From the NCBI GenBank assembly GCA_032871835.1, contig CM065303.1:21082001-21146000 (forward strand): a DNA stretch of 64,000 bases, given 5' to 3'. Source of the stretch: Dipteronia dyeriana (lineage: Eukaryota; Streptophyta; Magnoliopsida; Sapindales; Sapindaceae). The position numbers and the translations under genes were made by a program. Below the pieces are notes generated by a model. That model searched no databases and was not told the origin of the DNA. It saw nothing but the letters and a program-made list of their open reading frames with translations. Positions 46,785 to 56,915 of this stretch are shown one piece after another (position 1 is the stretch's first letter; each line of letters starts with the position of its first letter).

Positions 46785-47719
46785 TCCTTCCCTCTCACAT
46801 TTCATTCTGAGAAGAAATTCAAACTAGTGTACAGAATTTTTCTCTCTACATTTTCTCACCTTCCAAACACCATAACTTCTTTATTTGAACTCCGATTTGA
46901 GTGATTCAAAGTTGAGAGTGTTTTCCCATTCATCCTCCATCTTTTTTTCTGAAGGTTTGAGTGAGTTTTGTTGCTGTTTTTGGTGTCTAAACACACAAAA
47001 ATGGGACTCCACCTAAATCAACTAAGATATTGATTTTCTCTCAAAGTTTTCTTTTAAAACTTGGTCAATTGCCTTGGGTTTTCTTCTTTAACATATATAT
47101 GTATATTGTGAGTTTTTTTATTTGAGTTTTGAACTCTTTCAATGCTAGGTTGAGTTTCAATTGAAATCTTACATGTTGAGTTAGGTTTTGATTTTGCCTA
47201 TGTTTTCACATGTTTGGGATTGTATTGTGCTAGCTTTGATTCTAGGACTATTTGATGATCTTTGATTGATTAATTTTGTGAAAAATAGTTCCTCACATGT
47301 GTTAGGCTCTCTTGGCCAAATTCTCACATCAATGCATGTGCTTATGTTCTATTGAGCTATTCATGTGTTTTGTTGAATCTACGGTTAGGAATATGCTCTA
47401 GAACTTTAGCTTAAATCTAAATGACTTTGTCATATGATTTTAGCATGTTTTTGGTTTGTGTGATTTAAACTTGATCTTGTGAATTATTGAACATATCTTG
47501 TGATTAAAGTTTAGATCTATGCATGTATCTAGGATGTGATTATTGTTGAACATATCTTACATGATCTAGATTGTTTATACATGCATGATGGACTAGACTA
47601 TATGTGATTTGTGCATTCATGCTCATGTCTAGTATTTTCCATAAGATGTGTTGATCATAGCATTCTATGTTGCGTGCTTGTTTGCATTTTGCATTCATGA
47701 TCACCTAGATGCCTTGTGA

Positions 47720-48025
47720 GAAGGAAGTCTTGACAATAGGTGTGAGACCTATGTTATTGAGCAAGAAGTCTTGGCAAGAGGGGTGAGACCTTGGATTGTC
47801 AAGCAAGGAAGTCTTGGATAGAGTCGGGAGGACTCGGATAATCGAGCAAGAAGTCTTGCCTAGGGTCGTGAGGATCCGGATAGGTGAGCGAGGAAGTCTT
47901 AACTAGAGTCGGGAGGAATCAGATAGTTTAGCAAGAAGTCTTGCCTTGAGTCGTGAGGATCCGGATAAGGTGAGCGAGGAAGTCTTGACAAGAGGTGTGA
48001 GGCCTTGGATCGTTGAGAATTAGGG
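47720..48025 (+). repeat. About 42-46-bp minisatellite in the solo LTR, 7 copies
   Basis: The motif gaagtcttg recurs with gtgagaccttgg or gtgaggatccgg between copies. The same array is at 58741-58990, and reversed at 62750-63070. It is downstream of the TATA box, so it should be transcribed. Confidence 0.8.
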
Positions 48026-48133
48026 CGACAATTTCAAAAGTAGGATAGGAGGGTAGTTTCTAGGTGAAGGGGTCACTTGAGAGATTGTACCTGTCTTATC
48101 TACTAGTGTATTTTGTTTGCCAGTGGCTGCTAG

Positions 48134-48167
48134 CCCGTGGATGTTTCCTCTTCGGAGGTTTACCACG
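48134..48167 (+). other. CCCGTGG..CCACG hairpin in the solo LTR
   Basis: Stems cccgtgg and ccacg around ttcggagg; see also 24422 and 59118. Confidence 0.55.
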
Positions 48168-48494
48168 TTATATCTTGTGTCAACTTTTCTCTATCCCTAT
48201 CTCTCTAGTATTTTGTATTTGTTACTTGAATACTATGGATAGAACTCTTTATGTAAGTTGACTTCCTTTATATAATATAGATTGTGTATGTGTTACAATC
48301 ACTTGTTTGTATCACACTTTACTTGTCTTTATTGATTGATTAAGTATCTTTAATTAATATATATATTGTAATACAAGCAATCTAGAGGGACAAACTTTTG
48401 TTTGTTTCTAAGGGAGTCAAAAAAGGTGTCTAACCTATTAACTCCCCCTCTAGGTTAGACTTGAGCATTTAACCGTGTTTGTATTTTCACATAC

Positions 48495-49340
48495 AATGTT
48501 TTAGGCTCTGACTCAAGGCAACCTAAGCTTTGATTTTGCACCACGGGGGTCCTGACCTTATTTAAGTTTATACCCAATTTCGGGGTTCTTGCTTGATTTT
48601 TAGCGAACCAAGCCAATCTCAAAGCGTTCGGCTCATGTGGCCCTGATCTAGCATTTGAAAGCTTCCCGACTACTTCTACGTGCACTGGCCTATTAAAGCT
48701 TTGTACTTGTACATTTTAAACTCAATAGAAATGTAATTTAAGCAGAAAATTCTTCACACTATTTTCTTTTTCTAAAAGGTCAGATCGCTGACAGTGCTTT
48801 CTTCGCACCCAGTCAGTTCTTGAGTTGACAATGCTTTATTTGCACCCAGTTAGATGATCAATTTTGTATACCTACACATTCATAAATGTGTAAACAGTAA
48901 AATATTTAAGTACCTTATTCTTATCGAGTGTATCATTGGTTTTTTTTTGTTTAAGCTAAATACCTCATTTAACATAATTTAGCCAAGTATCTTATTAGCT
49001 GGCATTAAGTTTGAGTAATTCATTACCTTAATTGGATCAACGTTTTGTTAGACTTGATTGGTTTATCCAAGTATCTAGTTACCTTAGTTTGATCAAGTGT
49101 CTTATTAAACTAACCAGTTTTGCTTTGACGTATGCTTTTTCTGACCTCTATTCGAAGATTTTCTTCGAACGTTCATGATGGATTTCCTTTAGCATTATTC
49201 TCTCTTCATCCGGGTGTTATGTCAAGGCTCACCATGAACATACACTTAGGTCTCCCCTACATAATTCTCCTAAGACATCTCCAGGTTTTGTTAGTTATAG
49301 AGGTTTACCGAATCGTTGGTGCAAGGTCCTGTTTCAGTTA
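48495..49340. other. Tat-related non-coding fragment
   Basis: At 48955-49110 it has aagtatcttattagctgg and similar short repeats. At 49210-49320 it has tcaaggctcaccatga and ggtttaccgaatcgtt, both of which occur in the same order at 4069-4155 in the first Tat element. It is thus a diverged relative of that 3' region. No coding sequence recognised. Confidence 0.65.
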
Positions 49341-50311
49341 GATTTTCCCAAGTCCAAAATCCAAGCCGAAATACATGACCCGAGACCCAATTTAATTAAC
49401 CCATGCCCAAATCCAAGCTTACAATATTTGAACCCAAAAGCAAATAAAACCCAAGACCCGAGATCTAAATTGACCCATCCCAATAGTATGTTATAAAAAA
49501 GGGTAAATGTTGAAGCAGTGCATGATGATTAATGAAGAGAGTTGGCAAGTTTGGGTGATACGTGGCATATATATGTGAGGTATGTGGTAGGTGGAAGGGT
49601 TAGATAGGGAAAGCAATAGGTGGGTTTGATAAGAATAAAAAATGAAAAGATAAAAAGGGAAAGAAGAGAGACCTGCCCAAGTGTGTGTGCATGAAAGAGA
49701 AAGGAGATGCAGCCGAGTGAGACAGAGAGATAGAGAAAAATAAGAGTGGTGAAGATAGAACAATTTCAATGATTCAGTGCATTGAGAATTCAGGACGGAT
49801 CCAGAAATAAATGAATTCAGACGGATCTCAATCATAGAAGATATGAGCACATGGGTTTTGTGAGTGTATTTTTTATTATTATTAAAAGTCATTTGTTTTA
49901 GAATTATACGTTAACTTTAATTATTTAGATAATTATTATAAATAAATGATTTAGAAAATAGTTTTCTAGACAATTTGAGATGTTTTAAGAAAAGCGTAGA
50001 ATTCTAGAATCAAGAATTCGACTTGTTAAAGGAATTAGATTTATGGAACAAGATTTAACAAAGAAGAATATTTCAAGTATTTCCATATGGATATCTAGAT
50101 TTTCATAAAGATTACCAGGTTTTTAGAAAGTTTTCCAGATTTTCCGATTCAAGTGATTTACGAGATTTTTAGAAAAGAATATTTAATCATGTTTTCAGAA
50201 AAGTATATCTAAAGATTATATATGTATGTTCAAAAAGTTAAAATTGGTTTTAAAAAATTGATCAGATTTTAAGATATAAGATATGTACCCTCCCCAACTG
50301 AGAATTTTCAA
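49341..50311. other. AT-rich sequence, no feature recognised
   Basis: Contains ccaagacccgag-type words near 49370-49460 and a purine-rich stretch (49620-49760). No ORF looks real. Confidence 0.35.
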
Positions 50312-50482
50312 ATTATTAGCCTTTTGGGAAGCTCTGCACGTGTATGTGAGATTACTCTGCATGTTCGATCAGATATCGATGTGCATGTGAGATTTTATTC
50401 AGATTATTAGCCTTTGGGGGTGCTCTGCATTCGTATGTGAGATTACTCTGCACGATCGATCAGACATCAAGGTATATGTGAG

Positions 50483-50485
<3 letters not shown>
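50312..50485. repeat. Two-copy tandem repeat, about 91-bp unit
   Basis: attattagcc at 50312 and 50403 is followed each time by gctctgca, gtatgtgagattactctgca and cgatcagayat. Confidence 0.8.
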
Positions 50486-50540
<55 letters not shown>

Positions 50541-50553
50541 CATATATATATAT
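50486..50553. repeat. (CA)n(TA)n microsatellite
   Basis: About 28 CA units with one break, then TA units. Confidence 0.93.
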
Positions 50554-50589
50554 TCTTCATAAAAAATTCAATCCGGGAGTGGAATATCA

Positions 50590-51606
50590 TTTAACAACCT
50601 CAACCCGCTACCTAGGTAGGCTATGGGGTGTAGATACTTAGTACCAAGAAGATTTGAAAGGGTTTAATGGAAGAGGATAAGAAAATGAGATGGCTAACAA
50701 ATAACTATTTTATTATTCAAAATGGGAGATACGTCTCCAATAGAGTACAAAGAACATGAAAAATGAAACAAGTTTGTTCTTACGATGCTATCTCTCTCAC
50801 ACACACTCTCTCTCTCACTCTCTCTTTCCCTCAAAAATCGTTGGAGATGGCGGACTTGTTCTTGTCAATAAGTGGTTAATTCTTGAGAAAAATGGTGAAT
50901 AAGCTCTGCCCTTTTTCTTTTTGTTTTTTGATGATCCCCTGTCTGGATCCCAACATCCCAATTTAATCCCCCCTATCATCAATCAGATCCTTGTAGTTTA
51001 GACCAATTAACTGGCCGTGTTACCGCAAATGATTGTCATTGATGGGGGAATCAAATTACACGGGAATTATTCCTGTTGATTACGTCAGATTTCTGTTTGG
51101 GTTTAATTTGAATAAATGGTTAATCCGTTGACATATCTGGTCACATTAAGACACTTAAGTGGTAAAAAAAAAGTCAATTCTGTAACTTGTAGAAGAAACC
51201 TTAATTATGTGCACCAAACAGCAAGGTACCTTAGAGTACCAGTCTGGTGGCGTGGTGCTTGATCGATCCTTCTGGCATTTTTTGGCTAGCTTCCTTCCTT
51301 TATGGTTGGCACGTCTTATACCTGGTAACCTGTGGTAAGGTGGTATGTAGGCACTTTTGTACCGGGCTGAAAGAGGTGCCCAGATGTCTGGCTAAAGGAA
51401 ACTCGGTACCAAGGTAACAGGTAGGAGATATCTTGGGCTGTTAATGGATTGGGGTCGAGGTACTAAGTAGGAGTTACCTCGCCGCTAGCTGATCCTGATC
51501 CGTGAGTAGTGTAGAGACCGGTACTTTGGGGTAGGTAGTACTGTGCTAGCCCTTCTTTGTATCAGAATGCATGTCTTACCAGGTACTAGTTAGGTGGAAA
51601 ATTTCA
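50590..51606 (-). repeat. Probable 3' LTR of a second Tat-like element
   Basis: The right edge TTTCA at 51606 is followed by ctttgacccct, read on the minus strand as an AGGGGTCAAAG polypurine tract before TGAAATTTTCC. A downstream plus-strand extra ORF sits as in the first Tat element. The left edge is uncertain. A GGTAC motif cluster lies at 51220-51600. Confidence 0.5.
51220..51600. repeat. GGTAC motif cluster
   Basis: Forms such as aaggtacc, tcggtacc, aggtacta, ccggtact and caggtact recur about ten times in 380 bp, in the part of the LTR nearest the extra ORF. Confidence 0.6.
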
Positions 51607-51848
51607 CTTTGACCCCTAGCAAAAATGGCTTTTAACAGAATTTCAATTTACAGTACCCTATCTATAACCATTTTGATGTTAGTAGGGTAGATCGCTAAGT
51701 GCCCATCTACATTGCTTCTATAGGTAGATAAAATCCTCAGTTTCTTCTTCCTTATACTTTCTAATTGATCTTAGTTGATTCTAGACTTTTTCTCATTTCT
51801 TGTAGTTTCGCAGTTCCTTTACCGGTCCATCGAGAGCCTTTAACTTAT

Positions 51849-53330
51849 GATGATCCACCATTTTCCCTTCATCCTACTCGTCTTGAGTCACCCATCATTT
51901 AGAGCATTAAGACCCCTCTTTCTTCTGACTGGACAGGATAGTTGTATAGCTGCCTCGGTTGAGGTCCTAATGGCACATCGCTATTCCCCTCTCAACCCGG
52001 ATCTCGGATGGACATGATTGCATCCAGATTGAGGAGGGTGATTGGTCAAGATTTCATTACTCTTACTACTGCTTCTGTTACTACCTCTACCACTGCTCCC
52101 ACTACCTCTACTACCGCTAATGTTCCCCATCCCCCACCGGCTACTGCTCCTACCATGGCAAGGGGAAGTGCTGATTCAGCTACTGTCTCTACTGTTGTGG
52201 CTCCTCTTGATCAGTCTCGATTTCGATCGAGGATTACCAGCCATGATAAAGTTCTGGATCAGTTTATACTCTTCTGCTCTGGTAGAGGACTAGGGGCGAT
52301 GACTTTCTTGCTAGTGGATTTGCTGATGCCCAAGAGTTCAACCCTCATAGCCAAGGTAAAGTACCTTACTCCATATTGCCATGTATATGTGCGTTTGGTG
52401 TCTGGGTATTAATTAACATGTCTGTTGTTACTTGCAGGCCTTCAAGTACAACGTTGCCATGAGCCACCAAGTTACTTCTCTTTGGGGGCGTACTGAGGAT
52501 GTGGAGGTAGGCCTTGAAAAAGCCCAAAAGGAGCTCGCTCAATCGCAGGCTACCAACAAAGAGTTGAACCAGTCATTGAAAAGAGCTGAGAGGTTTCTTG
52601 AAGAAACCAAGTGCAACTTAGAGTGATACAAGCGTTCATTTGACATGGAGACCCTAAGGTTTGAGTATCGGGCTATGGAGAGAGATAATGCTAAAAAGAA
52701 GGTCTAGGCTCTGGAATAAGAGAACCAAGCTCTGTGGGCTAAGGTGGCAGGCTTGGAGTCCGAGGTAGACTTCTCCTTTGGTGATGGTTATTTCTATACT
52801 ACTTTCTAGGTAGACCATGTTTTGCCCCCACCATTCGACCTGCACATAATATAAAACTAGGATAGGCAAGGGATCATGACGAAGGCCAAAAAAATGGTAG
52901 CTCCCACCACTGAAGATGCTGGCACCACTTAGGTTGTTTGGGCTGAAGAAGGTGAAGACAATGATGGGGACCATCAACCTATCTCATCTCTCCTATCGGG
53001 AATGGGTACTGCTGATATAGATCCTTCATTAAATTCCCTTGCTAAAACTGCATCTAAGGTTAAAGAAAGAGTCCCATCCTGCGTGCTATTCCAACCAGAT
53101 CTGCTGAAACAACAGAGGATCACCCTGCTTCTAAGAGGGTGGTGGAAGAGAAAGCTACCATTGAAGGAGTGGGAAAGCAGGCAACTGCCAAAGAGGTGAT
53201 TGACCAAGTAGCTGGAGTGCCAGGTGTTGGTACCGAGCTTATTGAGGGGGCTGAGGGTCCGGTGGCCGGAGAGAGATCGAAAAGAGAGGAGAACAAGAAG
53301 GAGATTCATCCATGATCCAATGTCATACAC
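51849..53330 (+). pseudogene. Extra-ORF remnant of the second Tat-like element
   Basis: Plus-strand pieces: MMIHHFPF (51849), a Thr/Ser/Pro-rich stretch at 52060-52190, and a likely intron ending with cttgcag before GCCTTCAAG (52438). Then a coiled-coil-like stretch VEVGLEKAQKELAQSQATNKELNQSL (52500-52590), Glu/Lys-rich sequence to 53330, and several stops. Layout and coiled-coil content resemble 2751-3266 of the first Tat element. I cannot see the Transposase_28 core, so the family link is inference. Confidence 0.5.
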
Positions 53331-54199
53331 TTTGCATCTTGTTACCCAGAAAAGAGAGTGGGCACCCTACTTTATCATGAAAGAAACAACCAAGTCATTT
53401 CATGTATTTGCCCCTTTTTGTTTTTACAAGTATGTAGCCCGATATTGGGGGATAGGCTCCCTGTTAGATAAATGAAACAGTCCTCCTTTTACAGTATTAG
53501 ATTGTCCTCCATTCTGGTCGAGCTTGCTTAACTTAAAACCTGATTAAAGCTTAATCCGGGGAGCAATCTCCTACATATATCTGAGTTTAACAAATATCAG
53601 GTAACACAAAGAAATCTTAAAACCGGTCAAGTATAAAGAATTATGTGTGTCAGGTAATTTGGACCAAATCTTCGAGATACTTAGTCGAAGTAAATCTCTA
53701 AAAATTCTCTTGAGGAAAGTTATTAACATTGATCATCCTTTCTAGGAGGATAATGGTACCAAGTGTCCGGGTCTGGGAAGCTCTGGTACTATGGTGAAAA
53801 ATCCAATTCAGCAAGCCTTGGCATGGTTCCCTGATACCCAGATGGTGTCATTGCATGTTCACATCACATATCAAGAATCTTTTTACTCTGGTGAGGTAAC
53901 CCGCTGCTACAGCCTAGATATCAATGAACCTTCCATGTGTTGTATCCTAATATCTGGATGGTTCTGTGACCATGGTATCATCCATCTACGTCTAGTCTCT
54001 TGTGTACTCCTGTTAACACAAGAAAACCAACAGACTGATAAGGTGAAAAATCATGCGATAAATGAATAATACCAGGTTTCTGGGATAGTAGAAATAATCC
54101 CATTGGGATTTTACTAAAGTCGATTATCCTTTCTTGGACAATCGAGGTACCTAGCATTCCAGTTCAAAAGAAAATATGGTATCTCGTCTACCGCGATTA
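53331..54199. other. Non-coding 3' region of the second Tat-like element
   Basis: Diffuse repeats of wcctttctaggaggataa and gatcatcctttct type; no coding sequence recognised. Confidence 0.45.
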
Positions 54200-54620
54200 G
54201 GATAGACAACTATGCACTTACATCCCTGATCCCTCTTGGGGGTGGTTTCCTGACCATGGCATCAGAAGATATCCTGGTCTTGTGATCTGGCTGGAAACTA
54301 TACACTTACGCACATACCTTTCTTGGGGGTGGTAGCCCGACCAAGGCATTAGGTAGGCCATTTGACTGTCCTGGTGTTATGATCTGGTTGGCAACTATAC
54401 ACTTACTCTCATACCCTTCTTTGGGGTGGGAACCCGACCAAGGAATCAGGAAGGCCGTTCGGTTGTCCTAGTATTGTGATCTAGCTAGCGAATATGCACT
54501 TACACTCTGACCCTTCCTAGGGGGTTGCCCGATCAAGGGCATCAGGATGATCATCCTAGTCTCTAACAGGTAATTAGGCTCTTACATTTAGACGGGGAGT
54601 GGTGTCCGGCCAAGGCATCA
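54200..54620. repeat. About 97-bp tandem repeat, 4 or more copies
   Basis: The motif ctatacacttac (or atatgcacttac) recurs at 54210, 54298, 54395 and 54492, with cccgaccaaggcatcagg and gtcctggt between. It follows the extra ORF, as the 228-bp block does in the first Tat element. Confidence 0.8.
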
Positions 54621-54828
54621 CGATGGCCATCCTGGTTATTCATGCCAAAATTGTTATATATATTGGCCTTCATTTCCTTAGCCATTGTCTCGTTCTCGTG
54701 TGTTTTTACGTCTCTTATGGCCCTTTATTTGGGTTTTCAGGTGATTAGGTACATTCTGGTTAATTGGATAAAAGATACGATTTTTATATGGAAAAAAGGT
54801 CAAAAAGTTGACGAAACAGCATCAGAGT

Positions 54829-55105
54829 TGTGCACTTGTCATGCGCGGGTTCCAACCAGCGCATAACCTGTGCTTTATGAAGGAAGTATAGGCCAAGGCA
54901 TTGTGCGGGTCTACACCAGCGCACCATCGCACAAGTGTCCACGTATTCCTCTAAAACAAGGAGCTGGAATTGAAGCATTAGGGTCTTGTGTAGGTCCACA
55001 CCAGCGCACCATCGCGTAAGAGTCCGCACAATGCTCTTAAATCGGGAGAAGAAAATCAGAGCACCAGGTGTTTACGCAAGTCTTAACCTACGCATTTTTG
55101 GAGAC
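54829..55105. repeat. CACCAGCGCACC motif array in the Gypsy LTR
   Basis: accagcgca forms occur near 54855, 54910 and 54998, with catcgca, gtgcggg and gtccgcac forms between. The array ends about 40 bp before the TATA box. Confidence 0.7.
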
Positions 55106-55145
55106 AGGTTGCCACATTAACAGTTTTCAACCATTTTAAAGGCAC

Positions 55146-55154
55146 CTATAAATT
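55146..55154 (+). promoter_or_regulatory. TATA box of the Gypsy LTR
   Basis: ctataaatt, downstream of the motif array. Confidence 0.55.
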
Positions 55155-55539
55155 GGATCCATTCTGTTAGGAGCCATACACCCACACACCTATTCATAAC
55201 CATTTTCTCTCTCTAGATCTGTGGATTCTTTCCTTTCCAATACCCATTCAATTCTCACATCATCCATATCATCTACTCTATAAAAGGAATCAAGGAGATC
55301 AATTTTGGAGCTTCAAGAATGAGGAATCATCTATGGGTTTACTTTTTTTCTTTTCTCCTTGTTTCCTTCTTATAATAGACAATAGTAGCTGAACATCCCA
55401 CTAGGGGAGTGGTGTGATTAACATGTGATCATGGGTTTGTAATTAAATTAGATACTTATCAATTAATCTATCAAGTTTATTTCATTCATTGATTACTAGT
55501 GATTTGAAGGATGATTTGCATTTGATTGTACCCTCCTTT

Positions 55540-55910
55540 CTTTGCATGTTATCTAAGAATCAATTAGAGTAAAGAATTGAGTATACCCTCTATTTAATTC
55601 TTTTAGCTCATTTGAATGGAAGGATTGAATTAGAGTACCCTTCTCTAGTGAAATCTAGACTTATTAATCTCTATCTTTATCTAATCTCAATTGAATGACC
55701 AATTCTATACCCTCTAGATTGGTTGCTTGAGAGAGATTAAGCACCAACTCTATACCCTCTAGGTTGGTGAATTTATTAATAGATTAGTCCTTATTTGATA
55801 GATAGCATTTTAATGAGCAATCACTTGTGGGTAATCAACACTATACCCTCTAGATTGAATACTCACAAGGGATATACAGTCAAGCTATACCCTTTAGATT
55901 GGTTACTTTG
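55540..55910 (+). repeat. Interspersed TATACCCTCTAGATTGG motif, about 8 copies
   Basis: tataccctctagattgg or close forms recur at irregular 30-60-bp spacing within the LTR, downstream of the TATA box. Confidence 0.75.
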
Positions 55911-56249
55911 GTTAATGAGCATTAATGAGAATTCATACATAACCATGGCTACATGTTAAATCCAGCATTCTTTTAGTCCCCTTATCATACATATTCATTT
56001 ACTATTTGTTGCATTTCTAGTTAGTTAGACTTGTTTTTGTTTTAATCACATTTGATCCAAACGTCATTTCCGTTGTTCTTCTTGCATATTAGCTTCGAGT
56101 GTAATTTGATCAATTAAGGCATAACACGATCTCTATGGATGATACCCATACTTGCTACTATATTGTTATCAAATCTGAGTGCAAATAGGGTTTTATAAAT
56201 TTTGTTTGACAATGTATTTTACATATACAAAACGGTACTAATCAAAAAA

Positions 56250-56267
56250 TTGCGCCATTGCCGGGGA
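56250..56267 (+). other. Primer-binding site of the Athila-like element
   Basis: TTGCGCCATTGCCGGGGA is close to the TGGCGCCGTTGCCGGGGA site typical of Athila-type elements, with two differences. Confidence 0.75.
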
Positions 56268-56391
56268 TCGGCATATATGTTTTTCTTTGATTAAATTGCT
56301 TCAGTTGTTAGATTAGTTTTTGTTTTAGCCTTAGAGTTTATTTATTGTTCTTGTTTCTTTTCCCTTGTTTCTTCTACTTGTGTAGTCTCAA

Positions 56392-56915
56392 GTGTATAGG
56401 TATATGCATGGGAGATGTTTTTTACAAAGACTAACGGTACCAATTCAAGAAAACATTAACCGCGTTGGTAGAGTTGTTAGGCAATTTGAGCAGTATCAGT
56501 TTGAAGAAGAAATGGATATTGATCAGGTGCCTAATATGCTAGCAGAGGCGGAAAAGACTCCTACAAATGACTTGGGTTTTACAATAGGGGAGTACACTCT
56601 TCCCTCAACTAGAGAGGAGATGCCCACTGCTATAGTTTTAGAAAAGGTTACAAGGCAGTATGAACTCAAGGGATCACCATCGGAGGATTGTTTACAATTT
56701 ATTAGGTAGTACTGTGCTGTTCTGGAGACCTTTTCCGTTGTGGTTTGCAATACTGTATTGACTAGTGGGCAGTTGCAAATGAGGTGTTTTCAATATTGCT
56801 TGAAGGATCGGGCTATGCAATGGTATATGGCCTTGAGGCCCGGGACTCTCACAACTTGGCCTCAAGTCTACAAGGCTTTCTATAAAAAGTTTTTCCCAAC
56901 TGCTAGAGCAAGAGA
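56392..56915 (+). pseudogene. Gypsy gag, truncated by a Copia insertion
   Basis: Reads IQENINRVGRVVRQFEQY, then after one stop (TAG near 56707) continues through CLKDRAMQWYMALRPGTLTTWPQVYKAFYKKFFPTARARDVR. The last part is the Retrotrans_gag core (W..L.PGT.TTW...Y.AF..KFFP). The frame is cut at 56916 by the LTR of the next element, so the rest of this Gypsy element is not adjacent. Confidence 0.8.

Larger units (their letters stand above)
45875..48489 (+). repeat. Solo LTR of a Copia family (2615 bp)
   Basis: Starts TGTTAGGTTTTAG and ends GTATTTTCA, flanked by the perfect 5-bp TSD CATAC at 45870-45874 and 48490-48494. It matches the LTR at 56916-59466 through most of its length. No internal sequence, so it arose by recombination between two LTRs. 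Confidence 0.93.
54650..56244 (+). repeat. 5' LTR of an Athila-like Gypsy element (left edge approximate)
   Basis: The right edge ctaatca at 56244 comes just before the primer site. The left edge is proposed at TGTTATATATATTGG. A CACCAGCGCACC motif array is at 54829-55105 and a TATA box (ctataaatt) at 55146. At 55540-55910 the motif tataccctctagattgg recurs. Confidence 0.6.

Noticed and set aside
47720..48025. Spaced repeats resembling a CRISPR array
   Set aside because: Units are imperfect, of varying length, lie inside a plant LTR and recur in its relatives; there are no cas genes. The same applies to 19020-19640 and 54200-54620.
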